This document shows, piece by piece, positions 34,871 through 42,198 of a stretch of DNA of 44,765 nt (position 1 is its first letter; every line of letters starts with the position of its first letter). The translations under genes and the position numbers were made by a program. Source of the DNA: Desulfuromonadales bacterium GWC2_61_20 (GTDB lineage Bacteria > Desulfobacterota > Desulfuromonadia > Desulfuromonadales > UBA2197); contig MGTO01000135.1 of the NCBI GenBank assembly GCA_001799485.1, forward strand, positions 1 through 44,765, given 5' to 3'. The notes under the pieces were generated by a model that had not been told where the DNA came from, did not search any database, and saw nothing but the letters and a program-made list of their open reading frames with translations.

Positions 34871-35068
34871 TCAGCGGCTGCGGTCCTGGCAGAGCCGGGC
34901 CCAGGAGCGGTCATGGCTCCCCTCGGCTTCCGCAGAGAAGAAACAGGCGGTGAACTCGCCCCGCTCGCGATGGTAGGCGACACACTGGCAGCAGTTGCCG
35001 CGGCGGCTGCAGCCGGGATAAGTACAGCGACAGCGACCGCCGGTGGCGTTCTGGTTCGGACATCCCAT
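34871..35068 (-). CDS. DUF6485 Cys-rich small protein
   Basis: A 65-residue protein beginning MGCPNQNATGGRCRCTYPGC and continuing RRGNCCQCVAYHRERGEF, matching the DUF6485 pattern of eight cysteines and a VAYHRERGE block. The cysteine spacing suggests a zinc or Fe-S site. Function unknown. It lies 12 bp after argC on the same strand and 47 bp before YgiQ. Confidence 0.78.
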   Translation of the reverse strand: MGCPNQNATGGRCRCTYPGCSRRGNCCQCVAYHRERGEFTACFFSAEAEGSHDRSWARLCQDRSR

Positions 35069-35080
35069 GGCGCAAAGTTC

Positions 35081-36118
35081 CTAGGGGTAAAGGGGGATCA
35101 CACCGAGGCCGGTCTGCTCATCGAGGCCAAGGAGGAGATTCATATTCTGCACCGCCTGCCCCGCCGCCCCCTTGACCAGATTGTCGATGGCCGCCACGAT
35201 GATGACCCGGTTGGTACGCGGGTCGACGACGAGGCCGAGATCACAAAAGTTGCTCCCGCGGACGTAGGCGACATTGGGGAGGCTGCCGGGAGGATGGACG
35301 CGCACAAACGGTTCATCCCGGTAGAAGCCGTCGAAGAGGCCGAGGAGATCTTCCGTCGTCGTGGGCGTCGTCAGCGTCGCGTAGCAGGTCGAGAGGATGC
35401 CGCGGTTGACCGGCAGCAGGTGCGGGGTGAAACTGACCACCACGGTTGTTCCCGCCAGGGCGGAAAGGGTCTGTTCGATCTCGGGGGTATGCCGGTGCTT
35501 GCCAACGCCGTAGGCCTTGAACCCCTCGTTGACCTCGCAGAAGAGGCTGTCGAGCTTGGCCGCCCGCCCGGCGCCGCTCGTCCCCGACTTGCTGTCGATG
35601 ATGAGGCTGGCCGGATCGATGACCCCGGCCTTGAGCAGAGGCGCCAGAGCCAGGGCGACGCTGGTCGGGTAGCAGCCGGGATTGGCCACCAGCCGTGCTC
35701 CCCGGATCTGCTCGCGATAGAGCTCGGGCAAACCGTAGGCGGCTTCGGCCAGGAGCTCGGGACTGCTGTGGGGAGCATACCAGGCGGCATAGACGGCCGC
35801 ATCGCGCAAGCGATAGTCGGCGGAGAGATCGATGACCCGGGCGCCGCCCTGGAGGATCTCGGGAATGGCCGCCATCGCCGACTCGTGCGGCAGGGCAGTG
35901 AAGATCAGATCGGCTCGTGTCGCCACCGCCGCAGGTTCCAGCGGCTCGCAGATCAGCCTGGTCCGCCCCAACAGGGAAGGGAAGACCGCCGCCACCGGAC
36001 TGCCGGCGTGTTGCCGGGCGGTGACGCAGGTCACCTCGACCCCGGGATGATTAAGGAGCAAACGCAGCAACTCTGCGCCGGTATAACCGCTCGCTCCGAC
36101 GACCGCGACCTTGACCAT
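35081..36118 (-). CDS. argC: N-acetyl-gamma-glutamyl-phosphate reductase
   Basis: A 345-residue enzyme that reduces N-acetylglutamyl phosphate with NADPH in arginine synthesis. Seen: [20 protein letters not shown] (Rossmann loop), the catalytic cysteine in [10 protein letters not shown] (Cys149), [19 protein letters not shown] and [11 protein letters not shown]. Start ATG 36118 with an agaggt ribosome-binding site; the upstream frame to 36178 overlaps a terminator. It follows rpsI after a strong hairpin at 36137-36168, so it may depend on readthrough or an unseen promoter. Confidence 0.98.
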   Translation of the reverse strand: MVKVAVVGASGYTGAELLRLLLNHPGVEVTCVTARQHAGSPVAAVFPSLLGRTRLICEPLEPAAVATRADLIFTALPHESAMAAIPEILQGGARVIDLSADYRLRDAAVYAAWYAPHSSPELLAEAAYGLPELYREQIRGARLVANPGCYPTSVALALAPLLKAGVIDPASLIIDSKSGTSGAGRAAKLDSLFCEVNEGFKAYGVGKHRHTPEIEQTLSALAGTTVVVSFTPHLLPVNRGILSTCYATLTTPTTTEDLLGLFDGFYRDEPFVRVHPPGSLPNVAYVRGSNFCDLGLVVDPRTNRVIIVAAIDNLVKGAAGQAVQNMNLLLGLDEQTGLGVIPLYP

Positions 36119-36136
36119 GGGAACCTCTCTCGATGC

Positions 36137-36168
36137 AAAAAAGGGAAACCCGCGGGTTTCCCTTTTTT
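36137..36168. terminator. 32-bp perfect palindromic terminator
   Basis: Six A, GGGAAACCC, a central CG, GGGTTTCCC-type arm and six T form a perfect palindrome (36137-36168). It ends the rplM-rpsI transcript. Confidence 0.9.
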
Positions 36169-36210
36169 GTCGTACCAATGGGTGCCGGGAGAACCGGCCC
36201 GCTGTGACGT

Positions 36211-36603
36211 CTAGCGCTTGGAGAACTGGAAGCTGCGGCGGGCGGCGGCCTTGCCGTACTTCTTGCGCTCTTTGACGCGGCTGTCACGGGTAATGAAGCC
36301 AGCCTTTTTCAACACCGCCCGCAGGGCCGGGTCGGTATCGAGGAGGGCTTTGGTGATGCCGTGCTTGATGGCACCGGCCTGGCCCGAGGGACCGCCACCG
36401 GTGACATTGACAAAGATATCGAACTTGCCGACGTTGTCGGTCAACTCGAGGGGCTGGTGCACCACCATCTTGGAGGTCTCGCGCCCGAAAAATTCGTCGA
36501 GGGGACGCTGATTGACGACGATCTTGCCGCTCCCCGGCTTGAGCCAGACGCGGGCGATCGAGGTCTTTCTTTTTCCGGTAGCGTAAATTTTCTGCTCGGC
36601 CAT
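36211..36603 (-). CDS. rpsI: 30S ribosomal protein S9
   Basis: A 130-residue small-subunit protein. Seen: [41 protein letters not shown], and the C-terminal basic tail [25 protein letters not shown], whose last residues reach the P-site tRNA. It lies 21 bp after rplM. Confidence 0.99.
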   Translation of the reverse strand: MAEQKIYATGKRKTSIARVWLKPGSGKIVVNQRPLDEFFGRETSKMVVHQPLELTDNVGKFDIFVNVTGGGPSGQAGAIKHGITKALLDTDPALRAVLKKAGFITRDSRVKERKKYGKAAARRSFQFSKR

Positions 36604-36624
36604 GCTTCTATCTCCTTGCGACGA

Positions 36625-37053
36625 TTAAACGTTCAGCGGTTTCGGCTGCTGGGCCGCGTGGGGATGATCGGCGCCGGCGTAAACCTTGAGTTTCCTGAGC
36701 ATCAGACGACCGAGGTTGTTACTCGGGAGCATCCCCTTGACCGCCTTCTTGATGACTTCTTCCGGCTTGGTCTGCAACAGCTTCTCGGCGGTGATGGAAC
36801 GGAGTCCGCCGGGATGCCCGGTGTGACGATGATAGACCTTGTCCGCCATCTTGTTCCCGGTCAGAGCCACTTTGCCGGCATTGATGACGATGACGAAATC
36901 GCCGGTGTCAACGCTGGGAGTGTAAATGGCTTTGTGTTTCCCGCGCAGCACCATGGCAATCCGGGTGGCGGCACGGCCAAGGACCTGTCCGTCAAGGTCG
37001 ATGATCAGCCAGTTTCTCTTGATATCCGCTTCTTTAGCAACTTCGGTAGACAT
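36625..37053 (-). CDS. rplM: 50S ribosomal protein L13
   Basis: A 142-residue large-subunit protein. Seen: [65 protein letters not shown], and [28 protein letters not shown]. First gene of the rplM-rpsI unit, with a promoter at 37111-37139. Confidence 0.99.
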   Translation of the reverse strand: MSTEVAKEADIKRNWLIIDLDGQVLGRAATRIAMVLRGKHKAIYTPSVDTGDFVIVINAGKVALTGNKMADKVYHRHTGHPGGLRSITAEKLLQTKPEEVIKKAVKGMLPSNNLGRLMLRKLKVYAGADHPHAAQQPKPLNV

Positions 37054-37110
37054 GAAAAATCCTCTCTTATCGGCAACTGTGATGTGATTACGGGGCTCAC
37101 AGAAGGTGAG

Positions 37111-37139
37111 AAACTACCCAAACGTGCACTAAATGTCAA
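37111..37139 (-). promoter_or_regulatory. rplM promoter
   Basis: On the minus strand, TTGACA (37139-37134) and TAGTTT (37116-37111) are separated by 17 bp. The first transcribed bases form a small hairpin (CTCAC/GTGAG, 37096-37110), a possible leader control site for ribosomal-protein feedback. Confidence 0.7.
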
Positions 37140-37436
37140 GCGCTTTTTCTGGCAACACAACATTCTTTTTCTTTTTTCTGGGAGCACCTCGTCTCGGCGT
37201 CACCGGGAAAGACCACATAGGATATTACAACCCTCTCACCTCTCCCGCGCCAGATCTTCGTTGCTCGTGGCACCGCCGGCTCTTCGCCCCAACTTACGGA
37301 GGTTGGACTTCCCAACTATCGCAATAAAACAACTGCGTCATCACAGAGACGCTTCATGTTTATTTTATAGCCGCTGCGCAAAGTGATGCATTTTCAATTT
37401 GAATCTACCCTCTATTTATTCACCTTTCCTGCTCAT
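37140..37436. other. Gene-free flank of accessory island
   Basis: About 300 bp without a gene, between the rplM promoter and the AT-rich membrane-protein gene. Base composition falls steadily from right of rplM to the island. A weak hairpin plus T-rich run on the minus strand (37323-37352) could end the island transcript. No integrase, insertion sequence or tRNA gene is present. Confidence 0.5.
37323..37352 (-). terminator. Weak terminator of island operon
   Basis: On the minus strand, GCGTC and GACGC (37335-37352) form a short stem with an 8-nt loop, then AGTTGTTTTATT. Weak, but correctly placed after the membrane-protein gene. Confidence 0.35.
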
Positions 37437-38072
37437 TTAAAAAATTTGCGAGAGATATGGCTTTAGCGTTGACATAAAATAAGCATCATTCATTTCTGAA
37501 TAAAATATGCATAAACCAATCATATATATTACCACAATATGTAATACGTTATAATCTCTATCATTATTTTTAGTCATACCATGCGGATCTTTTGGAAAAT
37601 TTAAAAATAATTCCTTGTTAAATAATATGTAAATAATTTGAAAAATTATAATTATAATAGAAATTGACAAAACAGAAAAGTTATAATGATATTTACTTTC
37701 TCCACTTAAATATGATTTAAATATCATACTTGGCATATACACAAACAGCAACATGCATACAATACTACCAATTCCTACAAGAATATCGAATATAATATTG
37801 CATATAGAATATTTCTCATCTACAATTTCTGATTCGCTTGTTACATGTGAATATATATTTCCAATTAATAATCCAACAATTCCTAGATTTGCACTTATAA
37901 ATCCGATAACCTTATGTTGTGACATAATAAATATGTAACACCAGTTTGATATGCAGAAAATGAAATATACTGCGCTAAATGATTTAAATTTAATACTATT
38001 TCCACATATAAGAATTTTAAATAAATAATACGGTGCAAACACTATCATCCAAATATCGAATTTTATGCTCAT
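37437..38072 (-). CDS. Polytopic membrane protein, candidate immunity protein
   Basis: A 211-residue, very hydrophobic protein with about six membrane segments (for example IWMIVFAPYYLFKILIC, FIFCISNWCYIFIM, VIGFISANLGIVGLLIGNI and SVLSISIIIIIFQIIYILF). The gene is extremely AT-rich, unlike its GC-rich neighbours, and uses A/T-ending codons. Its start overlaps the end of the large secreted-type gene by 4 bp (38069-38072), so the two are translationally coupled. No family was recognised. By position and composition it is the expected place for a membrane immunity protein against the C-terminal tip of the upstream protein. An alternative is a second subunit of the same membrane assembly. Confidence 0.6.
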   Translation of the reverse strand: MSIKFDIWMIVFAPYYLFKILICGNSIKFKSFSAVYFIFCISNWCYIFIMSQHKVIGFISANLGIVGLLIGNIYSHVTSESEIVDEKYSICNIIFDILVGIGSIVCMLLFVYMPSMIFKSYLSGESKYHYNFSVLSISIIIIIFQIIYILFNKELFLNFPKDPHGMTKNNDRDYNVLHIVVIYMIGLCIFYSEMNDAYFMSTLKPYLSQIF

Positions 38073-41000
38073 TTTAATATTTCTCCATTATCGATTTTAT
38101 CAAATAGTGGTATAAGCAATTCATAAAATAAGTATTTTGTGAAAGGGATTAGTATTAGTGGAAGTGCTTTCATGTAATCATCATCTGACATGAATGAAAA
38201 TATTGCTCCTGAAATGTATATTATAGACAAGACTCTAACCATATTATCTGCTTTTTCTCTAGTCCATTCACCACTCTCTGCTTTTTCTATATACTCATTA
38301 ACTGTATCAATGTATTTATTGTACGCATAAAATAATGCAGCAATAGAAAATACTTTTCCTATTGTTCCAGATTTTGCAAATGCCGAAATAAATGCAATAC
38401 TTAGAGCAATTATAACTATAAATACCCAACACCCACTTGTACCACCTCCTATCATATATGCTCCGGCACCGGTGGACGGATCTACAATTATATACCCGCA
38501 TCCTTTCCAGCCGTGAAAGTTGATATTTTCTTTAGAAACGATGACAATTTTCCCAGCGTTTATGGCATTTTTGATGTCGGTCTTTACTTGCCCATCAAGC
38601 TGCAATTGAGGCATAACTGCCGTAACATTGCCCTGATTTACAGTGTAAATTGGGATACCCTGATCGTTCGCGATCCTTAGAGCCTTGACGGTGCTCACCC
38701 CCTCGGCGGGTTGCTCCGGGGTGGAAAAAAAATGCTCCGGGACGGTGTGCTCCAAGGAAGAGGACACAACACCAGTATTGAGCATGTAATGTACAACCCT
38801 GTCTTTGGTACCGTCCTTTGCCTTGACAACAGACATCAGATAATCCGCATCCATATTCAAACCACTTGGGCTCACTATCCGCGGGATGCCCCACAGGGTA
38901 AGAACATTGAGTTTTGTTGCAAAGACGGTCTCCGATGGCAGGGTGATCGCCTTGACCCCCATCACCTTCGCAGCAATGATTTTCATGGTGTTTAATTCAG
39001 CATGATAGGCAAGTGCTGTTGTGAAAAAAAGATCTCCCATTAGATCGTCTTTAGTGAGTCCGGCAAAATTTTGAGACTCCAGTTTGGCGTTGGTAGCTTC
39101 CATTCTGGACTTGAGCGTCGTCAACTGCCCTTGACTGATCTGCCCCAGGTTCAGCCCGATGGCTTGGTAGACACCCGCGTCAATGCTATTGACGATCTGA
39201 CTTGATCCGTAAGCCGGATCAGAGAAGGTCATAGTAAAAATATTGGTACCGCCAAGGCCGATAGGGGCACCGGTGGCGACGACCTGGCCGTCGAGGCGCA
39301 GCTCGGGCTTGACCTTGATCAGGTAGGCCGGCAACTGCGACGGCAGCTCGCTCGGCTGGATCGGCGTGCCATCGGCGTGTGGCTTGGGCAGGTAGGAGGC
39401 GATCACCGCCTCGTCCTGGGCCGTGGCCGGAGCATAGCTCAGGGTGATCTTCTTCCCCGCCAGCTCCGGCAGACTTTTGGTGAGGTTGAGGGTGATCTCC
39501 ACCGGCTCGGGGGCATCCGGGTCGAAGACGGTAAGATCGGCGGTCTCGTTCTTGACGTTAAAGGAGAGCTTGTGCCGGTAGCTGTCGGGGATGGCGGCGA
39601 AGGTCGCGCCCTTGACGGCGGTCTTGTACGGCAGGGTGCCGAGGAGGTAGCGATACTCCTGTTTGACGATCGCCTGCTTGCCGAGGACATCGCCGACGGT
39701 GGCGCCGGGATGGTTCTGTTCGATGTAACTCTGCACCCGCGCCTGATAGTCCTGCAACGTCTGCTGCACCAGCAGGGGATTGACCCCGGTGACGGAACCA
39801 GCGGCCTCGTCGATGGTGGCGCTCGCCTTGAGCTGGTCGACGAAGGTTTGGACGTCGAAGGGAACAGCGGTCTTAAGGTCGATACCGTTAGTGAAGCTGT
39901 ACTGCTTGAAGGACGGATCGAGACTGATCCAGGTGTCCTCTCCCCCTGACTTGTGCCGGGCGCCACGCGAGGGGAAGTAATCGATGAAGGCCTCGACCCA
40001 GACGTGCTCCAGCCGCGCCGAGACGATCCGGCCACCCGCCATCCCGGCCTTGATCGGCACCCCGCCGCTGGCCATGAATTCTAGCGCGGCAGTGGGGTCG
40101 GTAAAGCCGCCATTCCAGTTCATGATTTTGTCGATGGGCAGCTCGATGGTCCCGGTCACGTAGCGCGCCTGAATCCCGGCGGCACGCAGCAGGGCGATGA
40201 GGAGCGAGGCGTTGTCGAAGGCGTTGCCTTGTTTGGTCTCCAACGTCAACTGCGCCCCCTGGATCGAACCCCAGGTCGGGACGTACTCGACGTTGTTGCG
40301 CACCCACTCGTAGATTTTGAGCGGATCGTTCCCCAGCTCCAGCGCCTTGGCGCGAATCTCCGGGATCAGCTGCACCTCGATGGTCTCGGCCAGCTCGGCG
40401 GGACCGAGGAGTCCGGTCAGCGACCCGGTCGCGGCGACAACAATACGCTTCTGGTTTTTCCAGGCGTGTTTATCCTTCTTGAAGTCCTGGTCGAACTCCT
40501 CCTTGAACTGGCGCGGCTCGCGTTTCTGCGCCTTGGGTTGGCGATGCGGGAGGTTGTTGGGGTCGAGTTTCTGGTGGCGGGAGGGGGCTTTAGTCCGCTC
40601 GCGGTGCTGGCGCAGCTTCGCCCGCGCCGTCTCGCTGGCTGACGGGGTCTTCGCCCCCTCGATTGCGACCAACTCGCCCTGCAACTCGGCGACGTTGCTT
40701 TCGTAGTGACGCACAAACGCATCGTGGCGATTGAGTATTTCAGCGGGGAGTTTGGCGGCCTTAAGCTTTTTCCGAGTCGCGGCAAGCTCTCGGCCGATCT
40801 CTTTATCGACCGTATCGATCTCTTCTCGATGCGTCTTAAGTTTCTGACGGAATTGCTCGACATCTCCGGCGGGAGCTGCCAAGTCGGTCTCGATCGCCTG
40901 CACCAGAGACTCCAGCCGCTCCTCCGCCGATGGCACCTGCTTTTCACCGCCGCGAGAACCGGTGCCGTTGACTGCGAGCTTCGCCGCATGTGCAGCCGTC

Positions 41001-41104
41001 GCTCCACCCGCCAGGGTCCAAGTGAAAAAGAGTGCCACCACTAGCGCAGTACCGCGCAGTCCCTTGCCGAAACGCCTGTTGCCCGTCGTCACTCGCATCG
41101 TCAT
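38069..41104 (-). CDS. Pseudo-transglutaminase, polymorphic-toxin-like protein
   Basis: A 1011-residue protein. Order: signal peptide (GTALVVALFFTWTLAGGATAAHA), coiled-coil and basic linker (about 40-210), transglutaminase-like core (about 255-410), then a long beta-rich region and the motif DPSTGAGAYMIGGG (875-888), followed by an AT-rich-coded membrane tail (889-1011, about four hydrophobic segments). In the core the cysteine of the usual G-X-C is alanine (Ala295, in KQGNAFDNASLL), while His367 and Asp396 remain, so no thiol protease or transglutaminase activity is expected. The start at 41104 has GGGAG 6 nt upstream; ATG 41110, 41098 and a frame to 41242 are alternatives. Toxin role is inferred from architecture. 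Confidence 0.7.
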   Translation of the reverse strand: MTMRVTTGNRRFGKGLRGTALVVALFFTWTLAGGATAAHAAKLAVNGTGSRGGEKQVPSAEERLESLVQAIETDLAAPAGDVEQFRQKLKTHREEIDTVDKEIGRELAATRKKLKAAKLPAEILNRHDAFVRHYESNVAELQGELVAIEGAKTPSASETARAKLRQHRERTKAPSRHQKLDPNNLPHRQPKAQKREPRQFKEEFDQDFKKDKHAWKNQKRIVVAATGSLTGLLGPAELAETIEVQLIPEIRAKALELGNDPLKIYEWVRNNVEYVPTWGSIQGAQLTLETKQGNAFDNASLLIALLRAAGIQARYVTGTIELPIDKIMNWNGGFTDPTAALEFMASGGVPIKAGMAGGRIVSARLEHVWVEAFIDYFPSRGARHKSGGEDTWISLDPSFKQYSFTNGIDLKTAVPFDVQTFVDQLKASATIDEAAGSVTGVNPLLVQQTLQDYQARVQSYIEQNHPGATVGDVLGKQAIVKQEYRYLLGTLPYKTAVKGATFAAIPDSYRHKLSFNVKNETADLTVFDPDAPEPVEITLNLTKSLPELAGKKITLSYAPATAQDEAVIASYLPKPHADGTPIQPSELPSQLPAYLIKVKPELRLDGQVVATGAPIGLGGTNIFTMTFSDPAYGSSQIVNSIDAGVYQAIGLNLGQISQGQLTTLKSRMEATNAKLESQNFAGLTKDDLMGDLFFTTALAYHAELNTMKIIAAKVMGVKAITLPSETVFATKLNVLTLWGIPRIVSPSGLNMDADYLMSVVKAKDGTKDRVVHYMLNTGVVSSSLEHTVPEHFFSTPEQPAEGVSTVKALRIANDQGIPIYTVNQGNVTAVMPQLQLDGQVKTDIKNAINAGKIVIVSKENINFHGWKGCGYIIVDPSTGAGAYMIGGGTSGCWVFIVIIALSIAFISAFAKSGTIGKVFSIAALFYAYNKYIDTVNEYIEKAESGEWTREKADNMVRVLSIIYISGAIFSFMSDDDYMKALPLILIPFTKYLFYELLIPLFDKIDNGEILK

Positions 41105-41251
41105 CGTCATCTCCCGTAAACGAAAACGACCCGTACGCGAATCCGGTGTGCAAACACCAGTCCTCGTCGGATCGTTATTGAATGTTCTGAACTTTCCCCC
41201 GCACCAACCCCCCCGGCTCCGTTTCCGTCGCAAGACAAACAAGCAGGGGTT

Positions 41252-41281
41252 AAGATACGTGCATTAAATGATTGTTGTCAA
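41252..41281 (-). promoter_or_regulatory. Promoter of island operon
   Basis: On the minus strand, TTGACA (41281-41276) and TATCTT (41257-41252) are spaced by 18 bp. The predicted leader is about 140 nt and contains a small hairpin GGTGT-TTGC-ACACC. Confidence 0.65.
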
Positions 41282-41372
41282 AGCAATTGTGCCCCCTATT
41301 ATTTTGCCGTGGCGGCAGCAGCGGACAGTTGAGTAGGGTCATGCCATCATACTTATTTCGCCGGATTCACCC

Positions 41373-42020
41373 CTACCCCTTACGCACAAAAATCTCCCGC
41401 GCCAGTTCGTCATCGACGGCAAATTCGGAGTTGCCGACCCGGAAGACAAAGGTCGGGAAGGTCCGGCTCAGGTGCAGTTGATTGCCGGGGAGAACCCCCA
41501 TGCTCATGAGTTTCTGCATCTTCTTGGCGTCGGCGGTGGAGAGATAGGCAATCTCGCCGCGCTCGCCCGCCTTGAGCTCGGTCAGGGCGACGACGCCGAC
41601 GCTGCCTTCGGCCCGCGCTTCCTCGCAGCATTTCCCCGGCGGGATGGGACGGCCGTGGGGACAGGTGGTGGGATGATTGAGCAGGGTGCAGATCTTGGTG
41701 TCGACGCCGTGGTGGAGGAGATGCTCGAACTCGCAGGCCTTGGCATCCCCTTTCTTCCCCTTGAGATCGAGGATGTCCATGAGCAGACGTTCGGCGAGGC
41801 GGTGGCGGCGCACCGTCATCATCGCCTCGAAGCGCCCTTCCTGGCGCAAAAAGACGCGGTCGCCGCGCACCTCGACGTAGGCCAGCCGGCTCAATTCGGC
41901 TAAACCGTCGTCGTTGGCGACGACGCCGAGGCCGGCAAAGGGGAGAGCGTCGGCGCCGCGCTCCTCGGTACCGATCCACAAGGCTTCGAGAATCTCTTCG
42001 GCTTTGGCGGAGAGTTGCAT
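41373..42020 (-). CDS. DtxR-family regulator fused to FeoA domain
   Basis: A 215-residue protein: an N-terminal winged helix and DtxR dimerisation part (RRHRLAERLLMDILDLKG, then CEFEHLLHHGVDTKICTLLNHPTTCPHGRPIPPG, with the metal-binding Cys and His of the DtxR/IdeR class), and a C-terminal FeoA/SH3-like domain (about 140-215; VALTELKAGERGEIAYLST, LMSMGVLPGNQLHLSR). DtxR proteins repress iron-uptake genes when Fe(II) is high, while FeoA is the cytosolic accessory of FeoB. The window has no separate feoA, so this fusion may fill that role. It is 4 bp after the Cys-rich gene and last in the fur-feoB run. Confidence 0.85.
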   Translation of the reverse strand: MQLSAKAEEILEALWIGTEERGADALPFAGLGVVANDDGLAELSRLAYVEVRGDRVFLRQEGRFEAMMTVRRHRLAERLLMDILDLKGKKGDAKACEFEHLLHHGVDTKICTLLNHPTTCPHGRPIPPGKCCEEARAEGSVGVVALTELKAGERGEIAYLSTADAKKMQKLMSMGVLPGNQLHLSRTFPTFVFRVGNSEFAVDDELAREIFVRKG

Positions 42021-42024
42021 GACC

Positions 42025-42198
42025 CTACTCCTTCTTCTTGTGGGGTTGCTGTAAGCGTTTCAGATAATCGGGGAGGAGCGGATTGGCGTAGCCGCACCAG
42101 GGACAATGGACCTTGCGGCAGCCACCGAGGCAACTCCCACAGGGCTCGGCCCGGCCGGGCTGGTCGGGGATCTCGCGGCCGCAGAACGAGCAGGTCAT
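42025..42198 (-). CDS. Cys-rich small protein in feo operon
   Basis: A 57-residue protein with seven cysteines (C3, C6, C20, C23, C27, C32, C35): CSFC, CGSC, GGC and CPWC. Its start overlaps the feoB stop (ATGA) and it ends 4 bp before the DtxR-FeoA gene, so it is embedded in the operon. The cysteine pairs suggest a zinc ribbon or Fe-S site. It might be a FeoC-like or iron-chaperone accessory, but no family was recognised. It is too short for many gene finders. Confidence 0.7.
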   Translation of the reverse strand: MTCSFCGREIPDQPGRAEPCGSCLGGCRKVHCPWCGYANPLLPDYLKRLQQPHKKKE

